Assembly (NCBI RefSeq): GCF_012932565.1
Contig: NZ_JABBYJ010000002.1
Location: forward strand, 372,001 to 436,000
DNA: 64,000 nt
Reading direction: 5' to 3'
From: Sneathiella limimaris
GTDB lineage: Bacteria > Pseudomonadota > Alphaproteobacteria > Sneathiellales > Sneathiellaceae
Shown here: in pieces, positions 26,280-34,106 of the stretch
Layout of the letters: each line of letters opens with the position of its first letter
Position numbering within the stretch: the stretch's first letter is position 1
Position numbers and translations under genes: made by a program
The notes under the pieces: model-generated
Told to the model about the DNA's origin: nothing
Seen by the model: the letters and a program-made list of their open reading frames with translations, nothing else
Database searches by the model: none

Positions 26280-27776
26280 TCAGTCCGAGCATTCACTTGC
26301 ATATTCTGCTGCTGATCTGCCTGCAATTCGTCCAAAAACAGCGCCATTGATCAGACCTGTACCACCTGGATAGTTATTGTAGAATATGCCGCCAACAATC
26401 TCTCCTGCCGCGTAAAGTCCAGGAAGAGGTTGCAGATCCGTATTCTTTACTTCGGCTTCAGTAGTGATCCGCAACCCGCCAAATGTAAATGTAACCCCAC
26501 AAGTGATCGCATATGCTTCATAGGGAGGAGTATCCAACGGATTTGCCCAATTGGACTTTGGAACTTCAAGACCTTTTGTGCCCCGTCCATCCTTGATATT
26601 GGGATTGAACTCTTTATCCGTCATGACAGATTCGTTGAAAGCTTTTACTGTCTTGAGAAACCCATCTGGATCCACTCCTTCAAGTTTTTCCGCAAGTCCC
26701 TCAAGCGTGTCAGCTGAGACTTTGGTCACCTGCTTGATCCGGTATTCATCCCGGAGCAGATGAGTGACTTTTGAGTCAAAGACCTGCCAGGCAAAATTTC
26801 CAGTTTGAGCCAAAATTTCACGGCCATATTTTGCGTAAGTATAATTTCTGAAATCGGCGCCTTCATCGACAAAACGACGGCCCTCAGCATTAACCATTAT
26901 GCCAAACGGATAGGAATGTTTCTGGAAATTGTCTCCGACCGCCAGATCTCCATATTCAGGGGCGTTTCGATCCCAACCAACCGCGTGACAACCTGACCAG
27001 TTACCAGCCGAACTCGCTCCAACGTTAAGGGCCATTGCATGACCATCCCCAGTATTGAACGGTGTCCCTCGCACTTTGGCCAAATCCCATCCTGGCCCCA
27101 GATATCGGGTTCGCTTTTCCGGACTGGACTGAAAACCACCGGAGGCAAGGATAACAGCCTTCGCAGTGACATCCATAATCTGACCAGATTTGCGAATTTT
27201 CACCCCGCCAACCCTTGTGCCGTCGAATAATAGCTCCAATGCCCTCGCCTGATACCAGACATCTATCCCCCGACTTTTGGCAATCTCAGTCAGACTATCA
27301 ACGAGTCCTGGTCCCCCGCCGTTCGCCTCAACTGTCAATCCACCCCAGAACTTGAAACGACCATCAACCTTAAACGCCTGGCGCCCATAGATTGGAACGA
27401 ACCGAACGCCTTTCTCCCTCATCCACTTGATAGTCGTAAAGCTGTTGCGCACCAGAACTTCACAAAGATCCGGATCTGTCCTGTATTGGGTGACCCTGAA
27501 CATGTCGTCGAAAAACTGATCTTCCGTGTAGGTTCCAAAATCGGTGATTGCGATTTCATTTTCAGACAGGTCAGGCATCACTTCTTTTAGGTCTTCAACA
27601 CCCCGGTATGCGAAGCGAATAGCGCCCGCTGTAAAACGCGAGTTTCCACCGTTCAAATCCTCAGGCGCACATTCCAGCACCAAAACCCGGCTCCCATTCT
27701 CTTCAGCACTCAAAGCCGCACAGAAAGCCGCATTTCCAGCGCCAACAACAATGACATCATACTCCTGATTACTCAT
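26280..27776 (-). CDS. FAD-dependent dehydrogenase, tricarballylate dehydrogenase (TcuA)-like
   Basis: 498 residues of the fumarate reductase/succinate dehydrogenase flavoprotein family. The FAD loop is VIVVGAGNAAFCAALSAEE at the N-terminus, followed by ECAPEDLNGGNSRFTAGAIRF. GGFQSSPEKRTRYLG and the C-terminal ITCGVTFTFGGLRITTEAEV and GLYAAGEIVGG are also typical. TcuA oxidises tricarballylate to cis-aconitate; this protein may act on a related carboxylate. Last gene of the four-gene LysR-linked catabolic operon, so a carboxylic acid intermediate is likely. Confidence 0.82.
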   Translation of the reverse strand: MSNQEYDVIVVGAGNAAFCAALSAEENGSRVLVLECAPEDLNGGNSRFTAGAIRFAYRGVEDLKEVMPDLSENEIAITDFGTYTEDQFFDDMFRVTQYRTDPDLCEVLVRNSFTTIKWMREKGVRFVPIYGRQAFKVDGRFKFWGGLTVEANGGGPGLVDSLTEIAKSRGIDVWYQARALELLFDGTRVGGVKIRKSGQIMDVTAKAVILASGGFQSSPEKRTRYLGPGWDLAKVRGTPFNTGDGHAMALNVGASSAGNWSGCHAVGWDRNAPEYGDLAVGDNFQKHSYPFGIMVNAEGRRFVDEGADFRNYTYAKYGREILAQTGNFAWQVFDSKVTHLLRDEYRIKQVTKVSADTLEGLAEKLEGVDPDGFLKTVKAFNESVMTDKEFNPNIKDGRGTKGLEVPKSNWANPLDTPPYEAYAITCGVTFTFGGLRITTEAEVKNTDLQPLPGLYAAGEIVGGIFYNNYPGGTGLINGAVFGRIAGRSAAEYASECSD

Positions 27777-27796
27777 AACACTTGTTCCTCCTCGGC

Positions 27797-28690
27797 TTAA
27801 CTGAGACGCGACTGTTCAACAACTTTGATTAGTGCTGGAAAATATTCAGCCCCATACCCGGCAGCACTTGATCTTTCCAACATAGATTTAGCGAGTTCAG
27901 CTGACGGAGTTTCCACGCCGCCATCCGCCGCCAGTTCCAGCGCATATGTAATATCCTTGATCGCATAGTCGGTAGCGAAGGCATTCAGTGGAAAAATTCC
28001 AGGGACCATGGCCTTCATGCCATGATTTCTAAGCGCAAAGCTATCTGCTGACCCTTGAGAGAGTGTGCTCAACAACAAGTCCTTTGAAACACCGGCAGCT
28101 TCTGCGGTCACCATCGCTTCGGCCAGGGCAACAACAGTCTGAAAGAGCACCATGTTGTTCATGACCTTCATGACTTGTCCGGTACCAATTTCCCCGCAAT
28201 GCGTGATTTCTGATGCTGCAGGTTCCAAAAAAGGCTTAATCACAGCAAACTGGTCATTCGTTGCACCCACCATAATGCTAAGTGTCCCATCGATTGCGGC
28301 CTGACGAGTTCGGGCAACCGGCGCATCAATGAATTCAACACCCTTTGCTTTTGCGGCTTCATGCAAATCTCTGGTGAGGCCAACAGGACAGGTACTTAAA
28401 TCAACAACGATTAAGCCTTCCTGGGCACTGGACAAAATTCCATCTTCGCCTGTCAGAATTGCCTCAACCTCTTTCCCTCCAGGCAGGGATAAGAAAAGGA
28501 TGTCTGAAGTTGCTGCCAGATCACGGACACCTGCCCCTTCTGACGCACCATCTGCAACGAGCCTCTGAACTGGTTCTTTGTTCAAGTCTAAAACTTGCAT
28601 AGAACCCAAACCTGCCTTCAAGATATTGCGGCAGATTGGCTCCCCCATCACCCCTAAACCAATAAACCCGAGACGTTTTTGTGTTGTCAT
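27797..28690 (-). CDS. 3-hydroxyisobutyrate dehydrogenase family oxidoreductase
   Basis: 297 residues. Beta-hydroxyacid dehydrogenase: NAD(P) loop RLGFIGLGVMGEPICRNIL, substrate segment FIDAPVARTRQAAIDGTLSIMVGA, catalytic lysine in GQVMKVMNNMV. Relatives oxidise 3-hydroxyisobutyrate or reduce tartronate semialdehyde; the substrate is unknown. The DAPVSGG motif of most members reads DAPVART here. The ATG at 28690 has AGAGGG upstream; the longer frame to 28810 is discarded. Lies between the SMP-30 and TcuA-like genes. Confidence 0.87.
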   Translation of the reverse strand: MTTQKRLGFIGLGVMGEPICRNILKAGLGSMQVLDLNKEPVQRLVADGASEGAGVRDLAATSDILFLSLPGGKEVEAILTGEDGILSSAQEGLIVVDLSTCPVGLTRDLHEAAKAKGVEFIDAPVARTRQAAIDGTLSIMVGATNDQFAVIKPFLEPAASEITHCGEIGTGQVMKVMNNMVLFQTVVALAEAMVTAEAAGVSKDLLLSTLSQGSADSFALRNHGMKAMVPGIFPLNAFATDYAIKDITYALELAADGGVETPSAELAKSMLERSSAAGYGAEYFPALIKVVEQSRLS

Positions 28691-28703
28691 TATTCTATCC
28701 CTC

Positions 28704-29684
28704 TCAAAGTTTGAAATCTGCTGGCAAGATAGCCGTTGCGACGGCTGTATCAGCCAATGCCCCCATATAAAGCTGACGGCCAGAGGGGCCTCCGATAGCG
28801 ATGGAAGCAATGTTTTTCAGCTTTTTGCCAGCGGTCTTGTAAAAATGCTCCCGCCCCATTTCGCCTGCGGCTAGAGCATCCTCCACCCACTTGATATGCT
28901 CTTCAACGGCGTCCTCAATTACCAGCTTCACATCTCCGGCCGGTGTCACGGCGTAAAGCCGGTTACTCACAATACTGGTCACCCATAGGTTTCCGTCCGC
29001 ATCGAAACAGCAGCCATCCGGAAAATCTCCATATCCAAACCGGCAAAAAACTTCTCGATCCACCAGTCTATTGTCGTCTGTTATTCGAAAGCGGGTAATC
29101 TGTCGGGCAAATGTTTCACTGATATATAGGTGCGTTCCATCAGGGGAAACCCGGCATTCATTTGCAAAACAGATATCATCGCAAACGATCCGGGCACCCT
29201 TCTCATCTTCAACAATGATTAGCCCATCTTTCACTTTATCAGAATAGGCATTGAAACGCGGTTGGCTGACAGTGCTAACCGTGATCCAGGTCCGCCCTTG
29301 GGTATCCTGCGTTACGAAATTGGCGGCAGCAAGAGAGGTTTTATCCACCTCCATCAGATGATGAGTTAGCTCACCTTGCACAGAGAGCTTCCAGACACCG
29401 CCGCCTTCACCAATATTGGCGATCAGGAAACTGCCGTCCGCGCACCTGAAAATCCCATTGGGAACAATATCAGCTCCGTTTGCCTGAAGCCCCTCCGTCC
29501 CGATTAATGTCTGCTCCAAATCGCTAGAAATATGCGTTACCCCGCCTGCAGTATGAGAGACATAGAGAGATCCATCCGATTGCACCAAAACGCATTCTGG
29601 CCGGGACAAGTCATGGCCGACAAAAGAAACGTCTTCAATGGGCAGAAGCGGTTTCAGCCCAAGTGGTTTAAGTTCAAATCCCAT
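28704..29684 (-). CDS. SMP-30/gluconolactonase-like protein
   Basis: 326 residues with the six-bladed propeller signatures of the SMP-30/regucalcin/gluconolactonase family: CVLVQSDGSLYVSHTAGGV, NGIFRCADGSFLIANIGE, ECRVSPDGTHLYISETFA, FPDGCCFDADGNLWVTSI. Hydrolyses sugar-acid or similar lactones with a bound divalent metal. ATG at 29684 has a GGGGGGA run upstream, and it overlaps the aldehyde dehydrogenase gene by 11 bases. The lactonase next to two dehydrogenases suggests breakdown of a sugar acid or lactone. Confidence 0.87.
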   Translation of the reverse strand: MGFELKPLGLKPLLPIEDVSFVGHDLSRPECVLVQSDGSLYVSHTAGGVTHISSDLEQTLIGTEGLQANGADIVPNGIFRCADGSFLIANIGEGGGVWKLSVQGELTHHLMEVDKTSLAAANFVTQDTQGRTWITVSTVSQPRFNAYSDKVKDGLIIVEDEKGARIVCDDICFANECRVSPDGTHLYISETFARQITRFRITDDNRLVDREVFCRFGYGDFPDGCCFDADGNLWVTSIVSNRLYAVTPAGDVKLVIEDAVEEHIKWVEDALAAGEMGREHFYKTAGKKLKNIASIAIGGPSGRQLYMGALADTAVATAILPADFKL

Positions 29685-31152
29685 CTTCAAATCCCCCCAG
29701 ATAGATACTTTTTAGTTGTTGGTAAGCACGAAGTCCCTGAACACCTTTTTCGCGACCAACACCACTTTCACCGTACCCACCAAACGGCGCTGAAATGCTG
29801 AGTTGCTTATAAGTATTCAGCCAAACGGTACCCGCCTTGATAGCCTTCGCAACTGCCCAAGCTTTTTGATAGTCTTGCGTCCAAACTCCAGCGGCCAGCC
29901 CATAAACGGTGTCATTTGCCAAAGCAACGGCCTGTTCGGTGGACTTGAAACTACAGATCGCCAGAACACCACCAAAAATCTCTTCCTGAATGACGCGGGA
30001 GGAGGAACTTAAGCCATCAATGATGGTTGGTGGCAAATAAGCCCCTTTGTCATAAACACCTCCCGTGGGCCGTGTCCCGCCTGTCAGTATTTCACCACCT
30101 TCTTGCCGGGCGAGCGCAACATAGCTTTCAACTCTTTCCCGTTGCTGGAAGGACGCCATAGGACCAATGTCGCTCTCCTCGTCGAAGGGATCCCCAAGCT
30201 TCATGCCTTCCGCATGCTCAATCAACATCTCTAAAAATTTATCTTTGATTGACTGCTCAACCAGCAACCTTGAGCCGGCAACGCAAGACTGCCCTCCCGA
30301 AGCAAAGATGGCACTAATCACACCCTTGCATGCGGCATTCAAATCAGCATCTGCAAAGACAATATTAGGTGATTTTCCGCCAAGCTCTAAAATAACAGGT
30401 TTAAACAGTCCCGCAGCCGTTTGAGCGATAGAGCGTCCCGCACCGGGGCCACCGGTAAATGAAATCAAGCCACTGAGCGGGCTTTCTACAAGCTGCTGGC
30501 CAATTTCGCCTCTACCCGGAACGACATTCAATATCCCGCTCGGCAATCCCGCATCAAGGAAACAGCGCGCAAGTTCCATAGAGACAAGTGAGGTAAGTTC
30601 AGATGGTTTCAAGACAACCGCATTTCCTGCTGCCAAGGCTGGAGCAATCTTCTGGGCTGCCATTGTAAGCGGTGAGTTCCAAGGCGTAATCGCAGCAACA
30701 ACCCCAAAAGGTTCATGAACCGTGGCCGTCAGGTAATTACCCCGAGCAGGTGGGATATCATCAAGTTGCGTTTCACAAAGGGACGCAAAATACCTGACGA
30801 TCCCGGCAGCGGACAAAGCCTGCCCTCGTGACTCTTTAAACGTCTTCCCATTTTCTGAGGACTGCAAACAAGCAAGTAAATCTGCTCTATCTGCAATTAA
30901 CTCGGCACTTCGGAACAAGTAATCTGCTCGCTGATGGGGGAGCAAACTCGCCCAGTCATGAGATTGATAAGCCCTATCCGCAGCTTGCAGGGCTTCCGTG
31001 ACTTGTTCACTTGATGCGCAGCTAAGTTTTCCAATTAACTCACCAGATGCTGGGTTTCGGATCTCGAGAACCTCTCCCTTCCCTAGCACCCATTCTCCTG
31101 CAATTGGCAGCTTGTCATGGTTATTGAAATTAAATCTGAAATCCACACCCAT
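29674..31152 (-). CDS. Aldehyde dehydrogenase (NAD(P)+)
   Basis: 492 residues, complete. The catalytic glutamate is in LELGGKSPNIVF and the nucleophilic cysteine in ASGGQSCVAGSRLL; FTGGPGAGRSIAQ is the nucleotide-binding turn and GGYGESGVGREKG the C-terminal signature. Oxidises an aldehyde to a carboxylate. First gene of the operon, divergent from the LysR gene with a 97-base gap. Substrate unknown; by context probably a hydroxy or oxo aldehyde in the same route as the lactonase and 3-HIBADH-like enzyme. Confidence 0.92.
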   Translation of the reverse strand: MGVDFRFNFNNHDKLPIAGEWVLGKGEVLEIRNPASGELIGKLSCASSEQVTEALQAADRAYQSHDWASLLPHQRADYLFRSAELIADRADLLACLQSSENGKTFKESRGQALSAAGIVRYFASLCETQLDDIPPARGNYLTATVHEPFGVVAAITPWNSPLTMAAQKIAPALAAGNAVVLKPSELTSLVSMELARCFLDAGLPSGILNVVPGRGEIGQQLVESPLSGLISFTGGPGAGRSIAQTAAGLFKPVILELGGKSPNIVFADADLNAACKGVISAIFASGGQSCVAGSRLLVEQSIKDKFLEMLIEHAEGMKLGDPFDEESDIGPMASFQQRERVESYVALARQEGGEILTGGTRPTGGVYDKGAYLPPTIIDGLSSSSRVIQEEIFGGVLAICSFKSTEQAVALANDTVYGLAAGVWTQDYQKAWAVAKAIKAGTVWLNTYKQLSISAPFGGYGESGVGREKGVQGLRAYQQLKSIYLGGFEDGI

Positions 31153-31217
31153 TTCAGCCCCTTCCTTTTTATTTGAAAGAAGCTTAGTCAGGAATTATTA
31201 TTATGTTAAATAGATTA

Positions 31218-31249
31218 ATTTGAATAATTATATAAAATATTTGAATAAT
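31218..31249. promoter_or_regulatory. Exact 11-base direct repeat ending at the LysR start
   Basis: ATTTGAATAAT occurs at 31218-31228 and again at 31239-31249, 21 bases apart (two helical turns), with the second copy ending at the ATG. Fits an autoregulatory site in the LysR/ALDH divergent promoter region, but the region is AT-rich and chance is possible. Confidence 0.4.
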
Positions 31250-32152
31250 ATGGACGTAAAACATTGCCGGGCTTTCGTTGCAGTAGCTGAACATTTACAT
31301 TTCACCAAAGCTGCCAACGCCCTCAACATGACACAGCCAACCTTAACCCATCTCATTCAGCAGTTGGAACAGAGTTTAGGACTATCGCTTCTCAACAGAA
31401 GTACCCGCCAAGTAGAACTCACCCAAATGGGTGAGGTTTTTCTCCCCCTTGCAAGAAATGTGGTTCACGATCTGAAGTCAGCCATTGATCATATGAAAGA
31501 CATGGCTGAACTCCGCCGTGGCAAGGTTTCAATCGCGGCCTTCCCATCGGTCGCAGCCAACAAGCTTCCGCCGCTTGTCGTCAGTTTTGAAAAACAGTTT
31601 CCCGGTGTTGAGGTGATAATTCGAGATGGGATTTGGGAGAACATTATCCGCGACATACAAGAAGGGACTGCCGATTTTGCGATCACCTCCGAGCCAAAGA
31701 ACATGGAGTCATTTGCATTTACCCACATGTATGATGATTTCATTCACTTGCTGTGTTTGGACACTCATCCTTACGCGCAGCAAAAATCAGTATGTTGGCG
31801 AGACATTAGCAACGAAAAGCTTATTCTGCTGTCAGATAACACCGGCATCCGCCAAAGCATTAATCAAGCGCTCGGTGATACAACTCAGCAGTTCAAATCC
31901 GTTTACGAACCCGCCCTCATTCAAACTGTAGTTGGCCTTGTCGCTGCAGGTGCGGGTCTTGGCGTTGTCCATTCATCCTACCAACAGGTCACATATCAGG
32001 AAAATATTGTCTCACTGCCGATTGAGGGCCCTATCGTGCGGCGCCCCGTTGGAATTCTCACCCGAAAAGACAGGCAACTCACACCTGCAGCAAAAACCCT
32101 GCTTGCAATGACTTTAGATCATTTTACGTCCAACTCTGAATCGAGAAATTGA
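31250..32152 (+). CDS. LysR-family transcriptional regulator of the ALDH operon
   Basis: 300 residues. The N-terminal winged helix-turn-helix reads MDVKHCRAFVAVAEHLHFTKAANALNMTQPTLTHLIQQLE (residues 1-40, quoted in two parts by domain), and the rest is the LysR substrate-binding domain. Divergent from the ALDH/lactonase/3-HIBADH/TcuA-like operon, the usual layout for its regulator. The ATG at 31250 is preferred; the TTG ten codons earlier adds non-family sequence. No Shine-Dalgarno sequence is visible, since the repeat occupies that place. Confidence 0.88.
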   Translation: MDVKHCRAFVAVAEHLHFTKAANALNMTQPTLTHLIQQLEQSLGLSLLNRSTRQVELTQMGEVFLPLARNVVHDLKSAIDHMKDMAELRRGKVSIAAFPSVAANKLPPLVVSFEKQFPGVEVIIRDGIWENIIRDIQEGTADFAITSEPKNMESFAFTHMYDDFIHLLCLDTHPYAQQKSVCWRDISNEKLILLSDNTGIRQSINQALGDTTQQFKSVYEPALIQTVVGLVAAGAGLGVVHSSYQQVTYQENIVSLPIEGPIVRRPVGILTRKDRQLTPAAKTLLAMTLDHFTSNSESRN

Positions 32153-32235
32153 CTACCAAAATCCGGTTTCACTTGACCCAATTTCTATTTTAGAAAATTA
32201 TAATCTTATAGGTTAACGTTGGGATGGAGCCTGAT

Positions 32236-32967
32236 ATGCTTAAGCTGACACTGGCCATTTGTGCCAGTTATTTTTTAACCGCAATCCCGATCAGCAGTGC
32301 CCAGGAAGAGACAAAGGTTGGCCTGGAACTTGTTCTGCTTGCAGATGCAACAGGATCAATCGATGATGCTGAAATTCTGTTTCAGCGGCAAGGATATGCG
32401 AAGGCCATAACCGATCCCGCGGTCATTGATGCCATCACCATTAGCGCCTACGAGAAAATTGCAGTCACCTATGTGGAATGGGGTGACGCTGATAGTCAGC
32501 ACATTGTTGTCGACTGGCAGATTATTGATGGCGCGGAGAGTGCACGGAAGTTTGCCGAAGATCTTCTGAAACCAGCCCGGCTCGCGTTTGGATATAATGC
32601 CATTGGCTCTGCCCTCATGTTTGGCAAAAACCTTATCGAAAGTAATAATATTTGGGGCTTAAGGCGGGTAATTGATATTTCAGCTGACAGCGCCAACAAC
32701 TGGAGCGGCCCCTCCATCCCCTATGCTCGAGAAGAAGTCGTAAACGCCAACATCACCATAAATGGCCTTGCTGTTCTTTGTCGTCATTGCTCAGGAAGGC
32801 CCAATAATTATGACCTTGAAGAAGCGTTCAAAACGCAAATCATTGGTGGAAACGGGGCTTTTGTCATCACAGCCGATAGCGCCAATACTTTTGCGGCAGC
32901 AGTTCGCCGCAAGTTGATCCTGGAGATCGCGGACACGTCTCCAACTGGGGCGCAAAAAGTTGAGTAG
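32236..32967 (+). CDS. DUF1194 protein with von Willebrand A-like fold
   Basis: 243 residues with a signal peptide (ending SSAQE). The body is the DUF1194 pattern: GLELVLLADATGSIDDAEI, a metal-site-like DxTxS, then VTYVEWGDAD, IGSALMFGKNLIES, IDISADSANNWSG and ITINGLAVL. Resembles the extracytoplasmic VWA modules. Function unknown. GGAG lies six bases before ATG 32236; the ATG at 32224 is possible. Ends 12 bases from the convergent permease gene. Confidence 0.8.
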   Translation: MLKLTLAICASYFLTAIPISSAQEETKVGLELVLLADATGSIDDAEILFQRQGYAKAITDPAVIDAITISAYEKIAVTYVEWGDADSQHIVVDWQIIDGAESARKFAEDLLKPARLAFGYNAIGSALMFGKNLIESNNIWGLRRVIDISADSANNWSGPSIPYAREEVVNANITINGLAVLCRHCSGRPNNYDLEEAFKTQIIGGNGAFVITADSANTFAAAVRRKLILEIADTSPTGAQKVE

Positions 32968-32979
32968 CTGGCGTGCAGC

Positions 32980-34104
32980 CTAACTAACGATGGCCTTACG
33001 GAACCGACGCAAAGCGAACGCAAAGAAAACAGATCCGATGACAAACATCATAAGAGCCTGCGGCCAAATGATTTCGAAACCGGCATCCCGGAACAAAACA
33101 GCCTGAGAAAAACTCACATAGTGAGTTGAAGGAGAAAGCTGCATCGTCCATTGAAGCCACCCCGGCATACTTTCAAGGGGCGTCATCCCTCCTGAAAGGA
33201 GCTCCATCACAACAAAAACAGGGATCGCCAAAAGCCCAAATTGTGGCATGGAAGTCGCAAGGGTCGCCAACAAGATTCCAAGTGCGGTCACAGAATAGAG
33301 ATACAACCCAGCGCCCAACAAAAACAGCGCGGTCGAGCCTGTGATAGTGACATTCATCAAACCCTCCACTACGAAAGTCAATGAAAGCGCTGTTGCAACA
33401 AGGATCACCAATCCGTTTGCCCAGATTTTGGAAATCATAATATCTGTTGGCCTGACAGGCATTACAAGGAGATGCTCAATTGTCCCATGCTCGCGCTCCC
33501 GAATAAGAGCAGCCCCCGTCAATAGAATAGACATAACTGTCACATTGTTGATGATCTGCGAAACTGCCATGAACCAGGTGGAATTCAGATTTGGGTTAAA
33601 AGCAGCCCTTACAACCACTTTCAAAGGTCCAATTTCCTCAATCGGTTGTTCCTTTTGTAAAAAATGCATTACTTCCTGATTGATAATGTTCGCTGCATAA
33701 TTGGCTCCATTGCCGGCCACTGACATTGCTGTTGCATCCACATTCAACTGAATTTCCGGCTTTTCTCCTTTGAGCAAGTCTGACTCAAATTGTGGTGGAA
33801 TACTGACAATAAAAATAAAATTACCAGCATCCAAAAGCGGGTCTATTTGATCGGCAGAGATTTGAACAGCCGGCTTGAAGTATGGCGGTAAAAAACCATC
33901 CGCAATGCGACGGGAGAGAAGTGAGCCATCTTCATCGACAATTGCAACAGAGGCATTTTCAACCTCCATTTTGGCATTCGTTGCGATTTCATAGATAGCA
34001 AAAGTGAATACCCAAATTAGCAAAACGATCAACACAGGATCAGAACGAAGGCTATAGAGTTCCTTGATCCCAAGTGAATATATTGTTCCAAGTCTCCCTC
34101 TCAT
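32980..34104 (-). CDS. ABC-2 type exporter permease
   Basis: 374 residues. One N-terminal helix (about 22-42), a large periplasmic domain (about 45-190), then five helices; the stretch AALIREREHGTIEHLLVMPV is the ABC-2 transporter signature. Corresponds to the YhhJ/YbhR permease in exporter operons of the HlyD/ATPase/permease type. Two bases after the large ATPase-permease gene and last in its operon. The cargo is unknown; relatives export drugs, bile salts or similar amphiphiles. Confidence 0.88.
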   Translation of the reverse strand: MRGRLGTIYSLGIKELYSLRSDPVLIVLLIWVFTFAIYEIATNAKMEVENASVAIVDEDGSLLSRRIADGFLPPYFKPAVQISADQIDPLLDAGNFIFIVSIPPQFESDLLKGEKPEIQLNVDATAMSVAGNGANYAANIINQEVMHFLQKEQPIEEIGPLKVVVRAAFNPNLNSTWFMAVSQIINNVTVMSILLTGAALIREREHGTIEHLLVMPVRPTDIMISKIWANGLVILVATALSLTFVVEGLMNVTITGSTALFLLGAGLYLYSVTALGILLATLATSMPQFGLLAIPVFVVMELLSGGMTPLESMPGWLQWTMQLSPSTHYVSFSQAVLFRDAGFEIIWPQALMMFVIGSVFFAFALRRFRKAIVS

Positions 34105-34106
34105 CT

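Noticed and set aside
28691-28810. Upstream extension of the 3-HIBADH-like gene
   Set aside because: It overlaps the lactonase gene and adds non-family sequence; AGAGGG before the ATG at 28690 decides the start.
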